Below are positions 25,822-32,638 of a stretch of 36,182 bases of DNA, piece after piece. How positions within the stretch are numbered: position 1 is the stretch's first letter; the number at the start of each line of letters is the position of its first letter. The position numbers and the translations under genes are program-made. Where the stretch lies: assembly GCA_013287095.1 (NCBI GenBank), contig JABDEJ010000005.1, positions 1 through 36,182 on the forward strand. Direction: 5' to 3'. The DNA comes from Bacteroidota bacterium (GTDB lineage Bacteria; Bacteroidota; Bacteroidia; CAILMK01). The notes under the pieces are model-generated. The model ran no database searches, was not told the origin of the DNA, and was given only the letters and a program-made list of their open reading frames with translations.

Positions 25822-26763
25822 TTATTTTGTTATTCTGTTGGGTTTTTGTTTCCACATCGCTATATCATCATCAAAATGCTTCTGGCGAACAGGATCCGGA
25901 TGTTCTTTTGCCAGTTCGTTGGCTTTTTCTCCATAGGTTACAGCATTTTTATAGTCCCCTTTTTCAGCGTATAGTTCAGCCTTTTCCCAGACGTTGGCAT
26001 GGTTTTCTTTAATAGCAATCGACTTATTGATCCATTCCAGTCCCTTATCAAAATTAGTACAGGACTCGAGGCAATAATTAGCGGCATGCATATATATCTG
26101 CCAATTGTCTTTATCCGCCTTTGCAAATGCAGCTTCAAAGCTTTCTTTTACCTTATTGTCATTTTTAATGAAGATCGGGATCCTGAGGGATAGAGTACCC
26201 CAATTCATACAAAGGATGGTGGATTTTGGCAGAAGATCAGCAAATGTAAATGTGAGGTCTTTGGTAAAATTAGCTTTTTGCCCACTGATACTTACCCTCA
26301 GGATATCGCCCTTTTCATCATATTGCTTCAGGTCATACAGTGTATCGCTGCTGAAAACCATAACCCAGGCAGTATCACCCGGAATCATGAGCAGGGAATA
26401 AGACCCTGGCGGAAGCACTTTGTCCTTTATTAAGATACTATCTGAAGTAGAAAATTTGGTAATGTGGTGGAGTCCTGGGCTCCATATTTCATTAAAAGGA
26501 ATCCTGTGGCTCAATGCATCAGAGTCATTATAAAGAGCGGGACGGTGATACCTTACCTCCAATTCCGTAACCCCAACAAATTGCGTAATCATGCTCAGAG
26601 GGCTTGCTTCAGGTAAAAGCATGTGTGCGACAGGGCTTGATGTGTCTATGGTGTTTTCCATATTCGATGTGTTTTTCGATTCACTGTTTTTTTGATTACA
26701 TGCCCCAAATATTAAAGGGACAAGTAAAAAAAACCAATAGTTGCGGTATGGGGTTTGTTTCAT
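25822..26763 (-). CDS. DUF2911 lipoprotein with C-terminal TPR-like region
   Basis: The product has 313 residues. The signal peptide MKQTPYRNYWFFLLVPLIFGAC ends in a lipobox (FGAC). The DUF2911 domain is recognisable by 'LLPEASPLSMITQFVGVTELEVRYHRPAL', by IPFNEIWSPGLHHITKFSTSD and by LPPGSYSLLMIPGDTAWVMVFS. The usual 'kGR.iFG' after YxRP is altered to YNDSDALSHR. The last 100 residues or so look like TPR helices (NHANVWEKAELYAEKGDYKNAVTYGEKANELA). It is the first gene of the operon: its stop and the precursor ATG are 4 bases apart. The family has no established function; here its position suggests binding or anchoring of the modified peptide in the periplasm, which is inference. Confidence 0.88.
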   Translation of the reverse strand: MKQTPYRNYWFFLLVPLIFGACNQKNSESKNTSNMENTIDTSSPVAHMLLPEASPLSMITQFVGVTELEVRYHRPALYNDSDALSHRIPFNEIWSPGLHHITKFSTSDSILIKDKVLPPGSYSLLMIPGDTAWVMVFSSDTLYDLKQYDEKGDILRVSISGQKANFTKDLTFTFADLLPKSTILCMNWGTLSLRIPIFIKNDNKVKESFEAAFAKADKDNWQIYMHAANYCLESCTNFDKGLEWINKSIAIKENHANVWEKAELYAEKGDYKNAVTYGEKANELAKEHPDPVRQKHFDDDIAMWKQKPNRITK

Positions 26764-26965
26764 AGTTTATTTAGAATCAGGTTTAATAACTGTGAAGGGG
26801 ATAACACAGAATTTGGGAAATTGTTTATAGGAGCAATTGAAAAATTAAAAGATTGAAAGATTGAAGATCTGAACGCTCCAATTGCCTCAATAAGACTACA
26901 ATCTGGAAATTTAGCCGAAATAAACCTGAAGTTTTTTCGTGAGCCCTGACCCCTGATCCCTGATT

Positions 26966-27349
26966 TTACATAAACCCTAATTCCAGCTTGGCTTCATCGG
27001 TCATCATGCTTTGGTCCCATGGGGGCTCGAAGGTGACTTCGACTTTTACATCACCCGTGCCTTTTACAGAACGTACTTTTTCTTCCACATCGCCAGGCAA
27101 CATACCGGCTGCAGGACAGCCTGGAGAAGTTAAGGTCATAAGAACATCAATTTTGCCATGTTCGCCAATATTCACCTCATAGATAAGGCCTAACTCATAG
27201 ATATTTACGGGTATTTCAGGATCATAGACCGTTTTGATGGCCTCAATGATCTGGTCATACAGATTCACTACTGATTCGTTTTTTGCCGTTTCAGGATTTG
27301 GCTCCTGATTTGTTCCCGTTACCGTATTCTGACTTTGAATTTCTTCCAT
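26966..27349 (-). CDS. sufT: DUF59/MIP18 family Fe-S assembly protein, SufT-like
   Basis: The protein has 127 residues: a polar N-terminal extension (about 1-28) and one DUF59 domain. VYDPEIPVNIYELGLIYEVNI and MTLTSPGCPAAGMLPGDVEEKV are the family signatures, including the conserved Cys in TSPGCP. It closes with EVTFEPPWDQSMMTDEAKLELGF. Members such as SufT and the PaaD-like proteins help insert or mature Fe-S clusters. It lies one base after sufE, so it is part of the suf operon and likely translationally coupled. Confidence 0.92.
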   Translation of the reverse strand: MEEIQSQNTVTGTNQEPNPETAKNESVVNLYDQIIEAIKTVYDPEIPVNIYELGLIYEVNIGEHGKIDVLMTLTSPGCPAAGMLPGDVEEKVRSVKGTGDVKVEVTFEPPWDQSMMTDEAKLELGFM

Positions 27350-27350
27350 T

Positions 27351-27788
27351 TTAAGCAGTCATTTTTGCTTTATAGGCCAATGCATAAAATTTGATCTGTT
27401 TCACCATGGCTGACAGTCCGTTATTGCGTGTAGCAGATAAATGCGCCTGCAGTCCAATTCGTTCCAAAAAGCCAAGGTCAGCGTCTAATATCTCATCAGG
27501 GGAATGATTGCTGAATACTTTTAAAAGTAATGCAACAAGGCCTTTTACGATCAGGGCATCGCTGTCTCCTTCAAATATAATCTTGCCATCTTCAAACCGG
27601 GTTGTCATCCATACGTTGCTCTGACAGCCTCTTACTTTATTTTCTTCATTATAAGCACTCTCAAGCAATCTAGGAAGTTGCTTGCCAAGATTCATGAGGT
27701 ACTCATACTTATCCGGCCACTCTTCGAGCATGGCGAAATCTTCAACAATTTCTTCCTGCGTGTCTTGTATGGACTTAATGCCTGTCAA
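27351..27788 (-). CDS. sufE: SufE sulfur-transfer protein
   Basis: The protein has 145 residues, the usual SufE length. The motif NKVRGCQSNVWM carries the sulfur-accepting cysteine (family V.GC.S.VW). The C-terminal LQAHLSATRNNGLSAMVKQIKFYA is also typical. It takes persulfide sulfur from SufS and passes it to the scaffold. It lies 22 bases after sufS and directly before the sufT-like gene. Confidence 0.95.
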   Translation of the reverse strand: MTGIKSIQDTQEEIVEDFAMLEEWPDKYEYLMNLGKQLPRLLESAYNEENKVRGCQSNVWMTTRFEDGKIIFEGDSDALIVKGLVALLLKVFSNHSPDEILDADLGFLERIGLQAHLSATRNNGLSAMVKQIKFYALAYKAKMTA

Positions 27789-27810
27789 TGTCTTTTAATC
27801 TTTGAATTTT

Positions 27811-29082
27811 TTAATCCTTAATTTTTTTAATTACCTTCACCAATGCCTCTGCAAAGAAATCAATTTCCTCTATCGTATTATAAAACGCAAGCGAAGCCCT
27901 GCAAGTTGCAGAAACGCCAAACCTGTCTAATAATGGTTGGGTACAATGGTTACCCGTACGTATGGCAATGCCTTCAAAATCAAGCAATGTGCCTATGTCC
28001 ATAGGATGTGCGCCATCTACGGCAAATGAAATGACGGGTATCTTGTTCTTCGCTGTGCCAATGATTCTTAAGCCATCAATAGCGCTGATCTTTTCAGTGG
28101 CATGTGCCAGAAGGGTTTGCTCGTATTTATGGACGGCTGATCTGCTGATATTGTTCACATATTCAATAGCTGTTCCCAATCCAATGGCACCCGAAATATC
28201 CGGGGTTCCAGCTTCGAATTTATGAGGCGCTTCTTTAAAAGTTGTCTTTTCAAAAGTGACAATATTGATCATATCGCCTCCGCTCTGATAAGGCGGCATG
28301 CCATTTAAATAATCCTCTTTGCCATATAGAACTCCTATGCCTGTGGGCGCAAATATTTTATGCCCTGAATAAACCAAAAACTCACAATCAAGGTCCTGAA
28401 CATCAATGGATAAATGCGGTGCAGCCTGGCATGCATCTATTAAAACGGGAATATTATATTTGTGTACTGATTCAATAATCGTCTTAACAGGATTGATCGT
28501 GCCAATACTATTTGAAACATATACAATCGAAACGAATTTTGTTTTTTCAGTCAGTAATCTGTGAAAATCTTCCAGTATCAATTCTCCATTTTCATCAACC
28601 GGAATGATTTTTAAAATAGCTCCTTTTTCCTCACAAATTAGCTGCCAGGGAACAATGTTAGCATGGTGTTCCATCTGGCTGATCAAAACTTCGTCACCGG
28701 CTTTAAGATTGGCCCTGCCCCAGGAGGATGCCACAAGATTGATGCCTTCGGTAGCGCCCCTTACGAAAACGATTTCTTCCCTTTTGGCGGCATTGATGCT
28801 TTTTTGAACAATATCCCGGGCACCTTCATAAGCATTTGAGGATAATTCACTTAAATGATATACTCCCCGATGGATATTGGCATTTTCGTGCTCATAATAC
28901 TTCACAATCCTGTCAATAACTGTTTTGGGTTTTTGAGAAGTGGCGGCATTATCGAAATAAATCAATGGCTTGCCATAGACTTTGGACTGAAGTATCGGGA
29001 AATCTGAACGGATGGCGTTTACATCAAAGCCTTCGCTTTTTAAGGATGGAGTAACTGATGATATATTTGCCAGTGTTGTCAT
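27811..29082 (-). CDS. sufS: SufS cysteine desulfurase
   Basis: The product has 423 residues. The PLP lysine lies in YSGHKIFAPTGIGVLYG. The catalytic Cys is in RTGNHCTQPLLDRFG, the SufS (type II) form of the active-site loop, with Asn where many members have His (RxGHHC). ASQKPKTVIDRI and ATEGINLVASSWG are other signatures. It releases sulfur from cysteine and hands it to SufE, encoded next. It is separated from sufD by 273 bases filled with hairpin repeats, an odd gap for an operon. Confidence 0.96.
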   Translation of the reverse strand: MTTLANISSVTPSLKSEGFDVNAIRSDFPILQSKVYGKPLIYFDNAATSQKPKTVIDRIVKYYEHENANIHRGVYHLSELSSNAYEGARDIVQKSINAAKREEIVFVRGATEGINLVASSWGRANLKAGDEVLISQMEHHANIVPWQLICEEKGAILKIIPVDENGELILEDFHRLLTEKTKFVSIVYVSNSIGTINPVKTIIESVHKYNIPVLIDACQAAPHLSIDVQDLDCEFLVYSGHKIFAPTGIGVLYGKEDYLNGMPPYQSGGDMINIVTFEKTTFKEAPHKFEAGTPDISGAIGLGTAIEYVNNISRSAVHKYEQTLLAHATEKISAIDGLRIIGTAKNKIPVISFAVDGAHPMDIGTLLDFEGIAIRTGNHCTQPLLDRFGVSATCRASLAFYNTIEEIDFFAEALVKVIKKIKD

Positions 29083-29125
29083 GATTTATGAATCATTTCA
29101 TTATCAACCATAAAGTATGGTAAGG

Positions 29126-29321
29126 CAACCCTGAAAGGGTTGGATGTGAATAGCCCCAGGTGAAACCTGGGGAATAAGTTAAACAGTTGATCCAACCCTG
29201 AAGGGGTTGAATGGTGGTTGGTAAACAAATGATGTTCAACCCCTTCAGGGTTGCTATATGCCAGGTGCAGATTCCACGGGTTGTACCCGTGGTTATTCAC
29301 ATTCAACCCCATTCGGGGTTG
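29126..29321. repeat. cluster of six hairpin repeats inside the suf operon
   Basis: Palindromic units are at 29126-29142 (CAACCCTGAAAGGGTTG), 29154-29172 (CCCCAGG...CCTGGGG), 29193-29211, 29235-29253, 29274-29292 (CCACGGG...CCCGTGG) and 29304-29321 (CAACCCC...GGGGTTG). The third and fourth are exact 19-base reverse complements of each other and can form one larger hairpin. The style is that of REP-like elements dispersed in Bacteroidota genomes. The short open frames through it encode only repeat-derived peptides. Confidence 0.9.
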
Positions 29322-29355
29322 TTTTATTGTTACAATGTTTTGAATATGAATGCGT

Positions 29356-30693
29356 TTAATGATCATTTCCAATTGTATTCAATTTGCCCTCAACCACAGC
29401 CCTGGCATAATTTTTTATTTCCTCGGATTTAATATTTTCCAAAACGTCGGTCGCAAAAGCAGTCGTCAGCATTACTTTGGCCTCGGCAGCACCAATTCCT
29501 CTTGATCTTAAATAAAATAAAGCCTCTTCATCAAGTTGTCCCGTAGTGGCTCCATGTGAACACTTTACATCGTTTGCAAATATTTCTAACTGGGGCTTGG
29601 TATTAATCCTCGCTTCGTCTGAGAGCAGTATGTTTTTATTGGATTGGTAAGCATTCGTTTTCTGGGCATCCTTTCTCACAATGATCTTCCCGTTGAAAAC
29701 CCCGGCGCTTTGTCCGGCCATGATCCCTTTATAAAACTCGTTACTGAAGCATTGAGGCATGGCGTGATCTACCAATGTATGGTTGTCTATATGCTGGGAA
29801 CCTGAACCGATATAAAGCCCGAACATGTGTGACTCACAGTTTATATCATCCAATCTGTATTGAAGATCATTTCTAACCAATTTACCACCGGTAGTTACTG
29901 TAAAGTTATTGATCAGCGTATTTTTTTGCTGGCTTACCTGTAGGAAATTTACCTGCCTTGCAGTTTCGATATCTTCTTCCTGAAAGCGGTAATGATTCAA
30001 AATGGCAGATTCCTTCACAAATAGTTCGCTGACAACGTTATTGAAGTATTCATTTTTACCTGAACTGATCCATGTTTCAATGAGTTCTAAAGATGCGCCT
30101 TCTTCAACGATGAACAGGTTACGGATATGGTTTATATATTTTTGATCACCGATTCCACCGATAAAAACAAGATGGACAGGATATTTTGGTGTTGCTCCTT
30201 TTGAGACATAAATAAAAGCCCCATTGGTTCCAAAAGCAGTGTTTAAGGCCACCAATCCATTGGTTTCAGAAGACAAGGCCTTGCCTAGATATTGTGAAAG
30301 AATATCTTTATTTGTTTTTGATGCCTCAGATAATGAAGATACTACGATGGAAAGATCATCTGCTTTTATTTCAGATAATTCGGGGCTAAATTCACCATCA
30401 GAAAAGACAAGTTTATGAGCATCAACTATGGAAGGAATAGAGCTCTTAATTGATTCTGAAGTTTTTACTGACAGGGACTTATGGATGCTCTGGCCCCAGG
30501 ATTCATCAAGATATTTTGATATGTTGGTGTATTTCCACTCCTCATTTTTCACGGTCGGGAAACCCAACTTATCAAACTGATCAGCAGCTTGTCTGCGCAG
30601 ATCGGTTGCTTTCCCGTTCAATACTGATTCGAAGTCAGAAAATTCTGAAAGCAGTTTGTTTTTAAGATCAGATAATGGAACGCCGGTGCTCAT
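29356..30693 (-). CDS. sufD: SufD, Fe-S cluster assembly protein
   Basis: The protein has 445 residues, normal for SufD. The N-terminal helical part includes 'FPTVKNEEWKYTNISKYLD', a SufD hallmark. The C-terminal SufB/SufD beta-helix includes FNGKIIVRKDAQKTNAYQSN and KPQLEIFANDVKCSHGATTGQLDEEALFYLRSRGI, the strongest family signature. SufD normally forms the SufBC2D scaffold with SufC and SufB. It lies 18 bases after sufC. No sufB is found in the window. Confidence 0.95.
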   Translation of the reverse strand: MSTGVPLSDLKNKLLSEFSDFESVLNGKATDLRRQAADQFDKLGFPTVKNEEWKYTNISKYLDESWGQSIHKSLSVKTSESIKSSIPSIVDAHKLVFSDGEFSPELSEIKADDLSIVVSSLSEASKTNKDILSQYLGKALSSETNGLVALNTAFGTNGAFIYVSKGATPKYPVHLVFIGGIGDQKYINHIRNLFIVEEGASLELIETWISSGKNEYFNNVVSELFVKESAILNHYRFQEEDIETARQVNFLQVSQQKNTLINNFTVTTGGKLVRNDLQYRLDDINCESHMFGLYIGSGSQHIDNHTLVDHAMPQCFSNEFYKGIMAGQSAGVFNGKIIVRKDAQKTNAYQSNKNILLSDEARINTKPQLEIFANDVKCSHGATTGQLDEEALFYLRSRGIGAAEAKVMLTTAFATDVLENIKSEEIKNYARAVVEGKLNTIGNDH

Positions 30694-30711
30694 TTCTTTT
30701 GTCCTGGTTTA

Positions 30712-31497
30712 TTAAGCTTCTACGTTCTCATTTTTGATCCAGTCATATCCCTTTTCTTCCATTTCAAGGGCCAGCTCTTTGGTGCCTGATTTTACAATGC
30801 GCCCCTGGTACAGGATATGTACAAAATCAGGAACAATATAATCGAGCAATCTCTGGTAATGCGTGATCACAAGGAATGCATTATTTGAAGTTCTGAGCGC
30901 ATTTACGCCATTTGCCACAATACGTAGCGCATCTATATCGAGGCCTGAATCTGTTTCATCTAAAATAGCAAGCTTTGGCTCCAGCATCGCCATCTGGAAT
31001 ATCTCGTTTCTCTTCTTTTCCCCACCAGAAAAACCTTCATTCAGGGAGCGACTGGCTAGTTTCTGGTCTATTTCTACCAGTTTCATCTTTTCGCGCATCA
31101 TGCTCAGGAAAGAAGATGGGTCAATTTCATCAAGGCCTTTGTGTTTGCGTGCGGCATTTACAGCCGTTTTTAAGAAGTTGGTTGTACTGACACCCGGGAT
31201 TTCAATCGGGTACTGGAAAGCGAGAAAAACACCTTCCCTGGCACGTTCTTCAGGTGACATATCAAGCAGGTTTTTACCATCGTATGTCACTTCCCCTCCA
31301 GTCACTTCATATCCAGATCGACCTGCCAATACAGATGCAAGTGTGCTTTTCCCAGCACCATTAGGCCCCATAATGGCATGGATTTCACCTGGTTTTATTG
31401 TCAGGTTTATCCCTTTCAGGATTTGTTTTTGATCCACCCTCGCTTTGAGGTCATTTATCTGGAGAATGATGTCTTGGTGTACCGTTTGCCCGCTCAC
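30712..31497 (-). CDS. sufC: SufC, ABC-type ATPase of the Fe-S assembly scaffold
   Basis: The protein has 261 residues. Walker A is GPNGAGKST, the ABC signature is [17 protein letters not shown] (the SufC form), and Walker B is [16 protein letters not shown], with the switch His in [13 protein letters not shown]. It supplies the ATPase activity of SufBC2D. Here it is the first suf gene: upstream is a candidate promoter (31526-31533) and then unrelated DNA, where sufB would be expected. Confidence 0.96.
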   Translation of the reverse strand: MSGQTVHQDIILQINDLKARVDQKQILKGINLTIKPGEIHAIMGPNGAGKSTLASVLAGRSGYEVTGGEVTYDGKNLLDMSPEERAREGVFLAFQYPIEIPGVSTTNFLKTAVNAARKHKGLDEIDPSSFLSMMREKMKLVEIDQKLASRSLNEGFSGGEKKRNEIFQMAMLEPKLAILDETDSGLDIDALRIVANGVNALRTSNNAFLVITHYQRLLDYIVPDFVHILYQGRIVKSGTKELALEMEEKGYDWIKNENVEA

Positions 31498-31525
31498 GTA
31501 GCTTATTTATATTAATTCTAAATTG

Positions 31526-31533
31526 CAAAGGTA
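31526..31533 (-). promoter_or_regulatory. candidate -7 box of the suf operon (TACCTTTG on the minus strand)
   Basis: The minus strand reads TACCTTTG, an exact match to TAnnTTTG, 28 bases from the sufC start codon. No strong -33 TTTG is seen at the right distance. It indicates that the operon starts at sufC. Confidence 0.45.
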
Positions 31534-31708
31534 TGGAAAAATAGTAAATCAATGGGATAATGTACTAATGTGTTCACGTTACCTTTTTCCCAATTGGATA
31601 AAACCTTGAAAAGAGAGCCCTGGAGGCAAAATCAAAGAACTCGGTTTGAAGGATTATGCAATTCACTTCAAAGATCGGAAATTCCAGAGATGATCGGTGG
31701 GTAAAAAA

Positions 31709-31736
31709 ATAAAGCAACCTGGATAGATTGCTTTAT
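31709..31736 (-). terminator. intrinsic terminator of the methyltransferase-like gene
   Basis: ATAAAGCAA (31709-31717) pairs with TTGCTTTAT (31728-31736) across a 10-base loop. On the minus strand it is followed by a run of T (complement of 31703-31709). It begins 5 bases beyond the stop codon of the gene at 31742. Confidence 0.85.
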
Positions 31737-31741
31737 GCTTA

Positions 31742-32515
31742 TCAAAACAGTTTGAGCTGGGAACCATGATGTGATGCTGCGCCTTTATCAGTCCAGGCTT
31801 CAAAAGGTTTTTGTGGTTCCTTCTCTGGCGGAGTATTATAAATGTTCCAAAGCCGCGATTTCTCCTTCTCTTCAATCTTGAAGATTCCAAAGGGGAGCAT
31901 TGAAATCCTGTAACTGACTTTGAAATCATTTTCCAAAAGAGCATCGGCACACATGACCTCGGACCTGAATAGTCCACCCAGAAAGAAATTAACGGCAGTC
32001 ATTTTCACGCAACAATGGTCAATATCAACCCCAAAATACTCATTGTAAGGGCCACCCTCCCTGGATGCTGCCAGAAGCATTCTTCCACTACCACATGCTG
32101 GGTCAAGAATCCGAAGTGGTCTGTCAGGTACAGTTTTCCTGGATTCATCCAGCGAGGACTTTGCCATAAACTTGCAGATTGGCCAAGGAGTGAAGAATTG
32201 GGATTTGCTTTTCTTGGAAATGTTTAATTCATAGAATTCCCCTAAAACATCAAATCCATCATCGCTTTCCAACCTATCTGTCATTTCATTGGTAAGGCAG
32301 GTAAGCATTTTGGGAAAGTTGAATCGGATGTCATCAACCTTGTACTTGTCTATGGTTTCCATATACAAGGGCTCATCATAAGATAGTCCGGTTTCAAGAT
32401 TTCTTGAGAATGAGCAGATGGTCATTGTAAGGAAATCATCAAATGCTCCTTTCAAATCATAGGGATACTCAAATTGTTTGATAAGACTTGCGAAAGTTTC
32501 TTTTTGCGTACTCAT
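31742..32515 (-). CDS. N-6 DNA methyltransferase-like protein lacking a clear catalytic motif IV
   Basis: The protein has 257 residues. The family motifs in order are: a helical N-terminus; KSQFFTPWPICKFM (about 105-117), the type I HsdM-like motif before motif I; RILDPACGSGRML (135-147), the AdoMet-binding motif I; FGVDID (161-166); and MCADALL (188-194). The catalytic (N/D)PP(F/Y) expected next is not found; the corresponding stretch reads SMLPFGIF (205-212). It is short compared with complete HsdM subunits (about 500 residues). It may bind AdoMet or DNA without methylating, or be a reduced form found on mobile elements. It is followed by its own terminator, and its start codon lies in a perfect palindrome. 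Confidence 0.85.
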   Translation of the reverse strand: MSTQKETFASLIKQFEYPYDLKGAFDDFLTMTICSFSRNLETGLSYDEPLYMETIDKYKVDDIRFNFPKMLTCLTNEMTDRLESDDGFDVLGEFYELNISKKSKSQFFTPWPICKFMAKSSLDESRKTVPDRPLRILDPACGSGRMLLAASREGGPYNEYFGVDIDHCCVKMTAVNFFLGGLFRSEVMCADALLENDFKVSYRISMLPFGIFKIEEKEKSRLWNIYNTPPEKEPQKPFEAWTDKGAASHHGSQLKLF

Positions 32516-32534
32516 AAAGTGCTTTTTATGAGTA
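32509..32534. promoter_or_regulatory. 10-bp perfect inverted repeat across the methyltransferase start codon
   Basis: TACTCATAAA (32509-32518) and TTTATGAGTA (32525-32534) are exact reverse complements with a 6-base spacer. In the minus-strand transcript the ATG (32515-32513) falls in the second arm. It could be an operator for self-repression, as for controller or methyltransferase proteins, or an mRNA hairpin hiding the start. Confidence 0.6.
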
Positions 32535-32638
32535 GTATAGCATAGTTAGCCAAGGGAGACAGTCAAAAATGCTATAAAATTCGACGAACGATGGTTGAGG
32601 GTAAACTGGAATTTTGAGGAATCAATTTGGAAAGAAAG

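Noticed and set aside
29079..29372. 97-residue open frame on the minus strand (and an opposite one at 29211-29432)
   Set aside because: It runs through the hairpin cluster; its peptide (NPEGVE, TPSGL, NPFRVA) is repeat-derived, a common false gene in Bacteroidota genomes.
30863..31432. 189-residue open frame on the plus strand
   Set aside because: Antisense to sufC, which has all ABC motifs; no domain is recognisable in the antisense frame.
31570..31692. Short plus-strand frame ending near 31692 (KELGLKDYAIHFKDRKFQR)
   Set aside because: It looks protein-like but has only about 40 codons after a stop, no ATG and no family match that I can recognise; it could be a gene remnant but is not supportable.
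31663..31977. 104-residue open frame on the minus strand
   Set aside because: It overlaps the methyltransferase-like gene in another frame and runs through its terminator; there is no sensible product.
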